DNA from: UBA2336 sp031395485
Lineage (GTDB): Bacteria > Bacteroidota > Bacteroidia > Cytophagales > Cyclobacteriaceae
Assembly: GCA_031395485.1 (NCBI GenBank)
Contig: JANNUS010000017.1
Span: 62,001 to 126,000 of the forward strand
Reading direction: 5' to 3'
Length of the DNA stretch: 64,000 nucleotides
The notes beneath the pieces are model-generated. The model did not search any database. It had not been told where the DNA came from and worked only from the letters and a program-made list of their open reading frames with translations. Of the stretch, positions 36,715 to 47,273 are shown piece by piece; position 1 is the stretch's first letter, and every line of letters begins with the position of its first letter. The position numbers were made by a program, and so were the translations under genes.

Positions 36715-39700
36715 TAATTTGGAGTATAATAGATATAATCAAAATTCCATAAGAAGAACCTATCCATCGCTTTCCAGTCATTTGCGGAGACTTCGGTTTC
36801 TTTTTTCCTACACTCCTCCCAAAGAATGATATTTCTACTGAACAGCTCATCATCTTCGGTAAATGTAGACGGAACTGATGCCACAGCGCGAAAGTAATTT
36901 CCTTCTCTGGCAACACCCCAGATCATCATCATCATTCCACCTACTTTTGCATTCACATTAAAATCACGTATTACTTCAAGAGCCGTTGAGTTCATTTCTT
37001 GACCTCCAATACCCGATAACACGTTTATTAGGGTAAACCGACTATCCAACGGATCAGGAACAACTGTATAGTCGATTTTTTTGTAGACGGAGAAAGCAGA
37101 ATCCAGGTACGTAAATGTCATTGAACTTGTATCATTTTTATAAACGTTATCAGCCATATGGATGTAGCTGTAAATTTTCTGAATACCCCGTTCAATTCGC
37201 TCAGCCACATTGATAGCTTCAGAATGTTTTCCAATCAACGCCAGATTCGTGCTCAAATACTTTATCTGATTCAGAAAGAAAGTTTGCTCGAGATATTCAT
37301 AGCGGGCATATGAGCGGGGTAACGTTTCCAGATCAATCCGCTTAAAATAATTATTACCACTCACAGAATCGCCAGCTTTAAAGGCCCTATTTGCCAGAAT
37401 TATCAAGGGAAGGTTCTTATCAAAATTTCCTCCTTGCGGATGCTTCTCAACAAAATTGACTACCGATGCTATCGTTTGATCAGGCAATGGATAATAATTT
37501 TTTGTCGCATCGGAAGGATCAAATGGAAAAACTTCAAATGCTTTTGATAACCACAGGTGAAGCGACTCAAGGTCAACGCCAGACTGATATACATCTGATA
37601 ATAAATTCTTTTTCTCAAGATAATTGTAAAAAACATCAGAATGATAAGGCCTGTCAAACCATCCATCCATATAATCCGGATAAATAAACAATTGCTTCCG
37701 GGGTATTGATCGCGTACGAACGCCATCGCCAAAGTATGAGATGGTTGTACTTACCGAACCTGATAAATATTTAGGAGCTACTAATTGGTAGTGGTTTATA
37801 GCTTTCTCAAAAAGCGGATCCAATTGATTCTGATCAAACGGCATGTTTCGATCGTAATGATACTTGTGATCGAATACAGCTTTTCGTTTATAATGGATAG
37901 CAAGCAGATAATTCCTTTCCTGTGGGTCCTTAACTTTTAAAATTTCCTTTTCGTAATCTTCAACCAGCGCTTTAAAAACACTTCTATTCGAGAGACATAG
38001 ATTAGGATTGAAGTACCCTTTATAAGAGCGTGATTGCCTAAAAATATTGAACCCATAGGCCCAATTATTATAGCCTGCACGAATAACCGCATTTCTTAAT
38101 AAAGTCATCGGTGGATTGTCTGCAGTGTTTTCAGAAATCCATTGAATAAGCTGCGAGGCTTTTTCGCGGTAACCATACTGATACAGGTACCCGATAATAT
38201 TAATATGGTTGTTAAATATGCCTGCTACCTCAAGGTAGTTTTTGTGTCCATTCAAAATAATTGTCTCGAAGCATTTAATGACATTTTCAACATCACCTTT
38301 GGCCCCATAAAGCGAAGCAAGAAGATGGTAACCTCCATTAAAATCATTCATCTCACGGCCGTTTGGCTCAAAACTTCCTTTTGGATAGTAGGTGGTAAAT
38401 GCAGGCTTCGTTTGACCATCCTGAATAGATGAAATTTTTGTAAGCAAATCGGAGACCTTTTGGTCATCAACAGGGCCTAATGTTAACCAAAATTGAAGGG
38501 CCTGATTTAACTCCACCGGAACCGTTGGTTTAAACAATTCCGGATGACTGTAGAAATGACTTACTAATTTATAGTTTGCTTCCGTCAAGTCTGAAATTAA
38601 CTTTCTTTTTTCCGCATCCGGATTATAATACTCATCATATGCCAGCAGCGAAAGAAATTTATTACGATTGGTCAGCGCGAATTCGGCATCCTTCTCAAAT
38701 GCAGGATCCAACATGCGTTGGGTGGTGAATTGAATGATTTCGTTCTTTATCGGAAGATTAAAATATTTATCAAATTGAATCAATCGTTGAAAAGCAGCGA
38801 TCGAAAGACCGATCTGATTTTTTAATTCACCCTTTTTAAGATACGGAATCAACGACCCAGGTTCATATCGCTCCTCAACTAATAGGTACTCAGCTTTTGT
38901 AAAATTGTCAACCTCCTGTCGGGCTAAGAATGAAGTTGCCTGCTTCCGTACTCTGGCGATTACTTTATCATTTTGCTTCTGCTCGGCATCATACCAATAA
39001 AAACCGCTTAGTATCACCATTATAAAAATTGCGATAACCGCACCGATCCGTTGCGTGCCGTATTTCATGAAGGTTCTTGTTACAAATACCTTTCGTGCAC
39101 TTCGTTTTATAAATTCTCGCGTATCGATTAAAATTTCCTGCGCCTCTACCTCCGATGCCGGCTGATCTAACCGAGATTCATTGTACCGGTTAATCCACCC
39201 CACATTTGGGTCGCATTTTGCGAACCAATTTTCAAAATAGGTTAGCGGTCCGATTGGTAGCAAATAATCATTGCTCTTGTTATTCCTCTTCCACCGATTT
39301 AGCTGCGTTCTGAAGTCCAGGTAAGTAGTATAATACTCAAACTCAGTAGTAGCCCATTCATCCAGCTTATTCCAGTTTCGAATCAAGCTCTCATGCGTTA
39401 TATCCAAAACCGCATCTGGCGAAAGCACATGGGTTGAAGGGTCGGCTGTTTTGAATGGACGGATGAATGCATTTCCATCTTCCCGATAAATGCTTAGTAC
39501 AGCACCAACCGTTTCAGTTGTAATGTCTGGTACATTTATAATGCTAGTGATCTCAGACAACGTCATTCGGTTACGAACCGCTCGACTATTGTCAATTTTT
39601 GTTAGACAAGAAAATGTAATGGCTATAATTCTCTTTGCTTCCTGTATGGATATCGGCTTTTCAGGAATCAATTTATTGTGATACTCCCAAGCTGCTTCAT

Positions 39701-40760
39701 ACAATGTATTGGCATGAATTTCAATCGCTTTATTAAGTCCGGTTGAGTGAAAGTATTCACGCTTATACGCTGGTAAGACTTTAAACCATTGGATAAATCT
39801 TTTTTGATCCTCATCCGGAAGTTCAATCGCTGGCATTCCACCAACCATGGCATAGTGAATCAAATCCATTTCTTCCTGACCATAATCGGCTGCTAACCAA
39901 ATTTGACTTAGCGCATGCTGCAGAATTGGTAATTGATCAACACCTTCAGAAATATCAAATACCAGGCGCTCAATCAAACGCTGTGAAATTCGGTTCCCAC
40001 TAAGGATGGCAGGCTCTTCAATAACCTGTTTAAGGTCCTTCCGTTTTAATCGAGGAACAAAAAACTGGGATAAGCCAATATATTCGGGTAGTCCACGAAA
40101 AGCCGAACATTGTCCGATATAATCGGAACGCATGGTACACACCATGTATATCGGGAGATTTCTTTTTAAGGCGATGCGTGCCGTTTCAAGAATCAGGTTT
40201 ACAACGATTTGGGAATCCTGTGATAATTTCTCGTTGAAGAAGTTTTCAGGGTTCGTAAAAAATTCTTCAAACTGATCAACGAGTACTAATACATTGGCTG
40301 CCTTTCTGCGTTTTTCTTTTCGTTCAGATTCAGCAAGTAACTTCCAGCGTTCGTCTTGCTCATCGGTATAATACTCAGAGTTTGTATACAAATCAACCAA
40401 AGAAGAAAATCCTCTTCTCAGTTCAGTTTCAATCGTAGCAGGCTGGCGCTCAAATTTATCGGCCAACGCCTTTGCCATATTTGCTACCGGGCTTCTTTCG
40501 GGGCGAAAATCAGCAACAATCCAATTCGTGTAATGTGCTTTAAAAAAACCTGCGCGTGCATTCGGAATAAGGCCGCCATAAATCAGAGAAGATTTCCCCT
40601 CACCGGATGCCCCTGTTACCATCAAAAATTTATTCTGCTCCAGTAAATCAATTACTTGATCTACCTGATTATCTCTTCCCTTAAAATAAAGGCTCTCCTC
40701 TTCGGTGAATGACCGGAGTCCTGTGTAAGGGCATATCAAATTAGAATCAATTGTCTTCAT
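36714..40760 (-). CDS. Membrane-anchored nSTAND1 ATPase D
   Basis: About 1,348 residues from ATG 40760 (MKTIDSNLICPYTGLRSF); the frame opens at 40814 but the extra 18 codons lie inside the preceding gene. The N-terminal ATPase is nSTAND1-like: PYTGLRSFTEEESLYFKGR, Walker A TGASGEGKSS, Walker B VLVLVDQFEEFF, then TMRSDYIGQ and a PILQHAL region. One membrane span lies at about 567-587, preceded by basic residues (KRSARK), which predicts a cytoplasmic ATPase and an external C-terminus. The C-terminal 760 residues are helical with TPR-like repeats (GGYHLLASLYGAKGD) and an LFIYPD motif. Function inferred: sensor/NTPase of a conflict system. Confidence 0.88.
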   Translation of the reverse strand: MKTIDSNLICPYTGLRSFTEEESLYFKGRDNQVDQVIDLLEQNKFLMVTGASGEGKSSLIYGGLIPNARAGFFKAHYTNWIVADFRPERSPVANMAKALADKFERQPATIETELRRGFSSLVDLYTNSEYYTDEQDERWKLLAESERKEKRRKAANVLVLVDQFEEFFTNPENFFNEKLSQDSQIVVNLILETARIALKRNLPIYMVCTMRSDYIGQCSAFRGLPEYIGLSQFFVPRLKRKDLKQVIEEPAILSGNRISQRLIERLVFDISEGVDQLPILQHALSQIWLAADYGQEEMDLIHYAMVGGMPAIELPDEDQKRFIQWFKVLPAYKREYFHSTGLNKAIEIHANTLYEAAWEYHNKLIPEKPISIQEAKRIIAITFSCLTKIDNSRAVRNRMTLSEITSIINVPDITTETVGAVLSIYREDGNAFIRPFKTADPSTHVLSPDAVLDITHESLIRNWNKLDEWATTEFEYYTTYLDFRTQLNRWKRNNKSNDYLLPIGPLTYFENWFAKCDPNVGWINRYNESRLDQPASEVEAQEILIDTREFIKRSARKVFVTRTFMKYGTQRIGAVIAIFIMVILSGFYWYDAEQKQNDKVIARVRKQATSFLARQEVDNFTKAEYLLVEERYEPGSLIPYLKKGELKNQIGLSIAAFQRLIQFDKYFNLPIKNEIIQFTTQRMLDPAFEKDAEFALTNRNKFLSLLAYDEYYNPDAEKRKLISDLTEANYKLVSHFYSHPELFKPTVPVELNQALQFWLTLGPVDDQKVSDLLTKISSIQDGQTKPAFTTYYPKGSFEPNGREMNDFNGGYHLLASLYGAKGDVENVIKCFETIILNGHKNYLEVAGIFNNHINIIGYLYQYGYREKASQLIQWISENTADNPPMTLLRNAVIRAGYNNWAYGFNIFRQSRSYKGYFNPNLCLSNRSVFKALVEDYEKEILKVKDPQERNYLLAIHYKRKAVFDHKYHYDRNMPFDQNQLDPLFEKAINHYQLVAPKYLSGSVSTTISYFGDGVRTRSIPRKQLFIYPDYMDGWFDRPYHSDVFYNYLEKKNLLSDVYQSGVDLESLHLWLSKAFEVFPFDPSDATKNYYPLPDQTIASVVNFVEKHPQGGNFDKNLPLIILANRAFKAGDSVSGNNYFKRIDLETLPRSYARYEYLEQTFFLNQIKYLSTNLALIGKHSEAINVAERIERGIQKIYSYIHMADNVYKNDTSSMTFTYLDSAFSVYKKIDYTVVPDPLDSRFTLINVLSGIGGQEMNSTALEVIRDFNVNAKVGGMMMMIWGVAREGNYFRAVASVPSTFTEDDELFSRNIILWEECRKKETEVSANDWKAMDRFFLWNFDYIYYTPN

Positions 40761-43700
40761 TGATATAATTGATGAATCGTGTGTTCTGCCAAAAATGATT
40801 ATCGGTATACTCAAGCCAACGTTTATCCTTCACGTCCTGACCGTCAGAATAGCCGTAAAGTATATTCCAAAGAAATTCTGCCTGATCTGCGTCCGAAACA
40901 TTCTCAACAATATTTTGGTTAGCGCCATACAGGTCACCATGAAATGCATAGGCTCGACAAATTCGCAACCTCGGCCAAAATTTATTTCCTATATTTTTAA
41001 TTGTCGTGTATGCTTCATCTGAATTTTTATCAGGGTCCTGCATAGCCAATGCATACGCGAGTAGTATACGATTCGGTTGCCCTGTTGAAAGATTTTCAAT
41101 TCGAGTAAGTTCAATTCTTGATGAGTCGAGCAACTGCTGCACGAGTTGATGATTCGCTCTTTGCCGCACTAATTCTTTGGCTGTAAAAGCATAAAGCGAT
41201 GAACGGTTAATTGGGTTCTTAAAGATTTTAATAATGGAGTAGGCATCATCAAACCGATCCAATGCCGCTAAACCCGTTATAGATGTTGCTACTGTTAAGA
41301 AAACTTCCCGATTGGCGCCAGCATCGGGGTAACGCAACAGGCTCGCTATTTTATCGACCTCTACCTTATCGTAATAACGATTGGCCATAGCCATATTTTC
41401 TGCCTTGTAAAATTCAAGTGCAAGATGCCAATACAAAAAATTAGCATGAGGAAGGTCTGCTTTACGAGTGGCAAGTTTGGCTTCAAGCTGAATAAGCGTT
41501 GCTGTATCCGCTTTCATTTTCACAGCATCTGCCGGGTCAACCATGTTAGCAAAATAATTCTCAAGCCAGTGAGAAAAATAAATCAAGTCACCATCCTCAT
41601 ACAACTCATCGAAGAGTTTATTCTTTAAAATATACTGAACAAAACAATTCGAATTATAAAAGTAAACGTACTGACGAGGCTCTCCAGGGTTAAAGGACGT
41701 TCGGTAATCTGGATACAGAAACAAGAATTTTGGCGAAACAGAAATCGCATCGTTATCGGTAGTTCTTGCTGCGCTAATTTTTTGATCCCAATACTTATGG
41801 TCCACCTTACGATAGTACTCGATGGCCTTTACAAACATTGCATCGAATTGCTCTTGATTCGTTCCTTGGTTAGCCAACTTCAGTTTAGTCAGTTGTAATA
41901 CTCCTTCATCCTTCCAGGAAAGGGCCATATAAAAATTCCGGGTATTTTCATCCGCTACAGTTTGTTCAATCGCACCTCTGTATTGGCTAAAAAAGAATGC
42001 CAACATACTTGAACTACAGTACTCAACGTTAAGGTTAGAAAAGGAAAGGTCAAATTCATTCAAGTTTACGGTAGCGCCCCTTCTTGTGTTACTTCGTCCA
42101 ATGAGTCGTTGATAAAATTCAACCTCATCCGTTTTTTTTCGCTCACAATAACCTTTTACAAATTTCTCGGTCTTGTCGGTGTGCTCATATTTGTAAAAAA
42201 CACCCATGATATTCGTGGCATTATCCGTCATCGCTGCATAATCATTCTGATAATAGCTTTGATTGAACTTTAGCAACGAATCAACGCATTGCAATACTTT
42301 ATCCGTTTCGCCTTGTGCTGCGTAGAGGTATGCCAGCTGTTGATACAATCCATTGAATTTAAACCCATAGTCCACTTGACTTCTGGTTGCAAGTTTATCT
42401 TTTGAGAACTTTTCTTTCACCCACCCTGAAAGGTTTGAATTCTCAAATGGTGATAAAACATTTAGAATGTCCTGAAAATCTTTATCGGAAAAAGCCTGCT
42501 GGTTTATCGCATTTTCAAGCGCTAGATTCAATTCATTTACGTTATTGAATGACTTGTGCTTTTCTTCTAAAATCTGTTTAACAATTTCGCCAGAACGCTT
42601 ACCGTTTTCCTTGCGTAAAAAATCTATTTTTTCGGAGGGGTTATACGCATAGGCTAATTCAAGGTTAGCCCGTAAATAATTAATTTCTTTTAGCAACAAT
42701 GCCCTTTTATCAATGTCGATTTTCTTCTGGTAATCCCGTAACAAGCTATCAACAGTCAAGAGGCATTCACGTATTAGAATGGATGGTTCAGTCCTGCCCT
42801 GAATAATAAGGCCTGCCGCTATCCGGTTAACAACATTGATTTTTGCAACAGGATCGTCAACCCGCTGAACAATTCCCTGAATTGACACTTGGCCAAGTCG
42901 TAGTTCCTCTATCAAGAGAAGCGCTTTCTGGTAAAAATTTACTTTCGTGCTATTGGCTAATTGAAAACTCTGCTCCTTAATTTCTTTAAGAACGGCAGCA
43001 CTTTGTCGCTGAAAGTAATTATTAAGTCCAAAGGAACTCAAGATGAAGACGGCTAAAATAGCTAAAACGGCCGCTATCCTTTTTGGGCCGTATCGCACAA
43101 CCGTTCTTGTTACAATATGCCTTCGCGCACTTTGCTTTAAGAATTCACGCGTGTTGGTTAAAACAACTTCTGCCTTCTCAAGTTTTTTACTTTGATCAAT
43201 ATCTTCTGGCAGGTAGCGGGCAATCCACCATACATTTGGTTTTACTTTGTCATACCAAGTTTCGAAATAGGTAAGTGGCCCGATGGATAGTAAAAATCCA
43301 GATGATTTGTTGCTCTCAACCCACCGCTTCAATTGCTTTTCAAAGTCAAGCGAGATTGCGTGATTATCAAATTCTTCCTTCGCCCATTGCTCTAAATACT
43401 CCCAGTTCCGGATCAAGCTCTCATGCGTAATGTCGAGAACGGCTTCATCGAGTAATTTACCGGACTGAGGATCTTCCGTAATAAATGGGCGAATAAAGGT
43501 ATTTCCTGGTTCTCGGAAAATATTTAACACCCATCCTACAGTTTCAACATCTACATCGTTCCTATTTAAAATACTGCAGATCTCTTTCAGCGACATACGA
43601 TTTCGTACGGCACGACTCTGATCTATTTTTGTGAGGCAGGTGAAGGTGGTTTTAATAATTTCCTTCGCTGCTTCATCTGATAAGTTCTTTCCTATCTTAC

Positions 43701-44784
43701 TTCGATAGCTCTCTGCTGCTGATTCATACAATTTATTTGCATGCGTATCCAGAACATTTTGCAAGTTCGGCTCCTGATAAAACTGCTTGACTTTATCTTG
43801 AAGATTAGAAAACCATTGCCTGAATTTCCCAACTTGATCATCCGGCAGTTCTGATGCAGACATACCACCAACCATTGCATAATGGATCAAGTCCATTTCA
43901 TCCTTGCCTTGATTTGCCGCATGCCAGATTTGGTTAAGAGCGTGTTGCAAAATAGGAAGCTGATCTACGCCTTCTGAGATATCGTGAATGAGTCGCTCTG
44001 TTAAGCGTCTTGAAATTTTATTTCCACTTAGTGTAGCAGGCTCTTCTATTACCAGTTGTAACTGTGACCGATTGAGTCGTGGCACAAAAAACTGAGAGAA
44101 TCCGATATACTCAGGCAAAGTCCTAAATGCAGCACATTGCCCGATGTAATCGGAGCGCATCGTAAATACAATATAAATGGGAAGGTCTTCCTCCAATGCA
44201 ATTCGAGCTGTCTCTAGCAATACATTGAGTACAAGATTCGAATCGCGCGATGGAACACCGTGATGGTAGTTCTCTGGATTTGTAAAAAACTCTTCAAACT
44301 GATCGACTATGATAATCAAGTTAGCAGCACTCCGCTTTAAGGCACTCCGCTGTGCGGCATCTGCCTGTTGCCAGGCAACCGAATCCACATCAACAAAACA
44401 CTTAGAATTTTTGTACAAGTCCACCAAGGCGGAAAATCCGTGATGCAATTCAGATTCTACTGTTTGCAGATTTGCTATATCAAGCTGTTTGGCAATTGCT
44501 CGGCACAAATTTTTGAAAGGAGTTCGCTCAGGTCGAAAATCGGCTACTCCCCATTGGGTGTATTTTGATTTTAAGAATCCTGCTCTTGCATTTGGTACTA
44601 TGCCCGCATACACCAGTGACGATTTACCATCACCCGATGCCCCCGTAAGCATTAAGAATTTATTGCGCTGAAGTTGTTCGGTAGCTTGTTCAATATGTTC
44701 CTCACGGCCTTTAAAATATAAAGACTCTTCCTCCGTGAAGGAACGCAAACCCGTGTAAGGACATATCTGATAATCCTCAAACAT
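40747..44784 (-). CDS. Membrane-anchored nSTAND1 ATPase C
   Basis: A 1,345-residue paralogue of the other three. Walker A GASGDGKS is at residues 48-55, Walker B IIIVDQFEEFF at about 157-167, and TMRSDYIGQ at about 208-216. The membrane span is at about 566-586. The C-terminus has NGLYQQLAYLYAAQGE, LFLYPDYR and further helix pairs. The start ATG at 44784 overlaps the stop of the TIR gene by one base (TAATG). The stop overlaps the start of gene D by 14 bp. It is the first STAND of the second module. Function inferred as above; the ATPase fold is clear. Confidence 0.9.
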   Translation of the reverse strand: MFEDYQICPYTGLRSFTEEESLYFKGREEHIEQATEQLQRNKFLMLTGASGDGKSSLVYAGIVPNARAGFLKSKYTQWGVADFRPERTPFKNLCRAIAKQLDIANLQTVESELHHGFSALVDLYKNSKCFVDVDSVAWQQADAAQRSALKRSAANLIIIVDQFEEFFTNPENYHHGVPSRDSNLVLNVLLETARIALEEDLPIYIVFTMRSDYIGQCAAFRTLPEYIGFSQFFVPRLNRSQLQLVIEEPATLSGNKISRRLTERLIHDISEGVDQLPILQHALNQIWHAANQGKDEMDLIHYAMVGGMSASELPDDQVGKFRQWFSNLQDKVKQFYQEPNLQNVLDTHANKLYESAAESYRSKIGKNLSDEAAKEIIKTTFTCLTKIDQSRAVRNRMSLKEICSILNRNDVDVETVGWVLNIFREPGNTFIRPFITEDPQSGKLLDEAVLDITHESLIRNWEYLEQWAKEEFDNHAISLDFEKQLKRWVESNKSSGFLLSIGPLTYFETWYDKVKPNVWWIARYLPEDIDQSKKLEKAEVVLTNTREFLKQSARRHIVTRTVVRYGPKRIAAVLAILAVFILSSFGLNNYFQRQSAAVLKEIKEQSFQLANSTKVNFYQKALLLIEELRLGQVSIQGIVQRVDDPVAKINVVNRIAAGLIIQGRTEPSILIRECLLTVDSLLRDYQKKIDIDKRALLLKEINYLRANLELAYAYNPSEKIDFLRKENGKRSGEIVKQILEEKHKSFNNVNELNLALENAINQQAFSDKDFQDILNVLSPFENSNLSGWVKEKFSKDKLATRSQVDYGFKFNGLYQQLAYLYAAQGETDKVLQCVDSLLKFNQSYYQNDYAAMTDNATNIMGVFYKYEHTDKTEKFVKGYCERKKTDEVEFYQRLIGRSNTRRGATVNLNEFDLSFSNLNVEYCSSSMLAFFFSQYRGAIEQTVADENTRNFYMALSWKDEGVLQLTKLKLANQGTNQEQFDAMFVKAIEYYRKVDHKYWDQKISAARTTDNDAISVSPKFLFLYPDYRTSFNPGEPRQYVYFYNSNCFVQYILKNKLFDELYEDGDLIYFSHWLENYFANMVDPADAVKMKADTATLIQLEAKLATRKADLPHANFLYWHLALEFYKAENMAMANRYYDKVEVDKIASLLRYPDAGANREVFLTVATSITGLAALDRFDDAYSIIKIFKNPINRSSLYAFTAKELVRQRANHQLVQQLLDSSRIELTRIENLSTGQPNRILLAYALAMQDPDKNSDEAYTTIKNIGNKFWPRLRICRAYAFHGDLYGANQNIVENVSDADQAEFLWNILYGYSDGQDVKDKRWLEYTDNHFWQNTRFINYINEDN

Positions 44785-46382
44785 TATTTGAGTTCAATTA
44801 CGGTGGTGTACACTTTCTTTACTTCGGCCGGAACTTTATCTTTCGGTACTATGATGGATACAACTCTAGGTGCTTTGAAATTGCGGGCCATGTTACTCTT
44901 GGGGTCATCTTCACCTATCAGAAATAAAGGTGTTGGCGATGAAGCGCCTCCTACTTGTTTCCACATTTGCTTAATAAACGGAAGTGCCCAGTCCGCTGCA
45001 TATTTAAAGTAGACGACCGCTAATTTACTTTTCGGAATTTGTTGTGACGAGATATCGCGATACTGATCTTCACTATCGGGCATAATATTCATAATCTCTA
45101 CCGGGTATTCCAAACTCAGTTTGTCCGTAATAATTTTGGCTTCCACTTCATCCTGCTGATTGAAGATGAAGAATATATCGGTGTCCTTCGAATCATACAC
45201 CGTCACATCATTCTTCATCATCACCACTCGAATATCATCTACAAGTTGCATCGGCCCCGGACTGTTTGAAAACATCATGTTACGTGTGATGTTGTTACGT
45301 ATGTACTTGATGAAATTTTGCTGAGCGGGTTTTATAGTTTGGCTTGCATCGGGATACATCCATACAAAAGAATTAAAATCAGTATCGGTATCAAGTCTTT
45401 TTCTAGCTTCTAAAAACTGGTATTGCGGAAAGGACATTTCCTCATCTGATTCGAAGCGCCTGCCAAATTCACCACCCAACATGTGCAAGGTGCACGTGCA
45501 TCGTTTCATCTCTTCATTCACTTTGTTCTTAAATGTTTGATCATCGGCTGGGCAATCAATGGAAGGCAGCACATTAAAACCCGCTTTCTGTAAAATAATT
45601 GCCATTTCTTCACGCTGCTCTTTTAAATCGGAAGAAGTCCACGCTACATAAATATTTGGTCGCTGGCGGTCAATAACCTGAACTTTTATAGCCGATGGTA
45701 ACGATGTTGTAAACGTTGATGGAACAATTTGCCTTGCAGTAAGATCGTGATGGAGCACCGATACTTGTTCACCTCTTTCCAATAATTTAATGCCCTGAAT
45801 AATCTCTTTAACAGCGTTGGCAAGTTTGTTGATTTGATTTCGGTAGAGAATTCTTCCACCAGTAATGCTAATTTCATCATCCACAGGACGCAAGGGTCGG
45901 TTCACACCGGCATCACGATAGATTAGGTCAATCGAACGCAGTACCCCATTCAGTGCTGATTCCAGCAATTTCGTGTCGTCAATTTCTATCTCATGAATTT
46001 TTACAGGAATAATACGGGAGCCAACATTTCCATTTGGCAATTTTACCATCCTTCCAATTGTGTCTTTCTCAGATTCAGTATTAAATACCGTAAACTCCTG
46101 ATTCCAAGCAAAGGATTTGGTATCACAGTACGTTTGCGAAATAATCGGAATAAAGATCAGCGACTTAATCTTATTATTTATGGATTGATCAACGTGGTGC
46201 GTTTCCTGAAGTCCTTCTTTCGGGTTTTTATCGAAATAGACAGTTAATTTATCCTTTAACGTTGCGTCCAGTTCCTGACTAAGTTTCTGTACAAACTCTG
46301 TGACCCATCCATCATATTTATTGTCGTTGTGCCGGTAGCTTACGAAAATATCGTACTCAAATCCAGGGATGATTGAAGGCAT
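44784..46382 (-). CDS. Three-domain TIR protein, module 2
   Basis: A 532-residue cytoplasmic protein. Domain 1 (about 8-200) is a TIR domain: YDIFVSYRHNDN at the N-terminus and FAWNQEF, where E96 occupies the place of the NADase glutamate. Domain 2 (about 241-390) is TIR-like: IYVAWTSSDLKEQREEM and CTLHMLGGEFGRRF. Domain 3 (about 399-532) is a third TIR-like fold, starting TDIFFIFNQQDE and ending near SIIVPKDKVPAEV. The third domain lacks the glutamate motif. TIR domains cut NAD or make cyclic nucleotide signals in bacterial immunity. The gene directly precedes and overlaps the nSTAND gene C. Confidence 0.88.
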   Translation of the reverse strand: MPSIIPGFEYDIFVSYRHNDNKYDGWVTEFVQKLSQELDATLKDKLTVYFDKNPKEGLQETHHVDQSINNKIKSLIFIPIISQTYCDTKSFAWNQEFTVFNTESEKDTIGRMVKLPNGNVGSRIIPVKIHEIEIDDTKLLESALNGVLRSIDLIYRDAGVNRPLRPVDDEISITGGRILYRNQINKLANAVKEIIQGIKLLERGEQVSVLHHDLTARQIVPSTFTTSLPSAIKVQVIDRQRPNIYVAWTSSDLKEQREEMAIILQKAGFNVLPSIDCPADDQTFKNKVNEEMKRCTCTLHMLGGEFGRRFESDEEMSFPQYQFLEARKRLDTDTDFNSFVWMYPDASQTIKPAQQNFIKYIRNNITRNMMFSNSPGPMQLVDDIRVVMMKNDVTVYDSKDTDIFFIFNQQDEVEAKIITDKLSLEYPVEIMNIMPDSEDQYRDISSQQIPKSKLAVVYFKYAADWALPFIKQMWKQVGGASSPTPLFLIGEDDPKSNMARNFKAPRVVSIIVPKDKVPAEVKKVYTTVIELK

Positions 46383-46460
46383 ACAGCGGTTATAGTTGAA
46401 TTAATTAGGTTTGATACTACTAATAAATTATGAGAAAATAAACATTGCTATTGCCGTTTT

Positions 46461-47264
46461 TTACTTTCCATGCCTCTCCAAAAACTTGTTCATTGCCTCG
46501 CTGTACTTCTCATGCTGGTATTTACCATCCACCTGTTTTTCCTTTCCTGATTCTGCATCGTTGATCAGTTCAATATAGGCTTTCGGCTGGGCTGAGTTTT
46601 CTATTTCCGGGATAATACCGAGTTGAGATAACCCAGTATAGAGCGCTGAAAAAATGAAGAAAAGGAAAAGCAAACCCGCTTTATTTTTAGAAGCTGCTAT
46701 ATATTGAAAAAGGGAAATGGATTTACCAGAATCTTCATACTTCTTTTGACGTATCAATGAAACCATGAAAGGCAATGTCACTGCCATGGCCAGCACGCCT
46801 AATGAAAGCGACAATCTCATATTTACGAGTGTTACCATTGACAGCAAAAAAAGAATAACTGATGTATAGAAAAAAGTAAGATTCCAGGCTAACGATTGGC
46901 TTTCCTTTTTTGTCGTGGATAAACTGTCAACCGCAGTAAGAATATAAACCAATACAAGCAACAAAGCGGTGCCCATAAAAATCAACTCGCCATTTGCCAC
47001 GTAAATATAAAAAGCCCGGAAGCCAAACAAGGCCAGCAATATAGAAAGCAACAGCAGTTCAAATAAGCCAACCACATCACGCCTCTCTAAGCTTGAATAA
47101 TCAGTAATTAACTTCCAACTCAATTGAATCATATAGAGCACTGCCAATCCAAAACAAGCAACACCCATAAACGTAAATCCATAGGCGTTCTTTGCCATGG
47201 CTGCAAAAACACCCACAATTACGAGAGCGAAAAGTATGGATTGAATAAACTTATCAATTTTCAT
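46461..47264 (-). CDS. Polytopic membrane protein, module 1
   Basis: A 267-residue inner-membrane protein with about seven helices and a C-terminal polar tail (DAESGKEKQVDGKYQHEKY). It is a clear paralogue of 35917-36714. It lies 9 bp downstream of nSTAND gene B and 78 bp upstream of the second TIR gene. No family is recognised. The conserved lysine/glutamate-rich tail suggests binding to another protein of the module. Possible roles include a pore, a membrane anchor or a sensor; none is shown. Confidence 0.78.
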   Translation of the reverse strand: MKIDKFIQSILFALVIVGVFAAMAKNAYGFTFMGVACFGLAVLYMIQLSWKLITDYSSLERRDVVGLFELLLLSILLALFGFRAFYIYVANGELIFMGTALLLVLVYILTAVDSLSTTKKESQSLAWNLTFFYTSVILFLLSMVTLVNMRLSLSLGVLAMAVTLPFMVSLIRQKKYEDSGKSISLFQYIAASKNKAGLLFLFFIFSALYTGLSQLGIIPEIENSAQPKAYIELINDAESGKEKQVDGKYQHEKYSEAMNKFLERHGK

Positions 47265-47273
47265 AGACCCACC

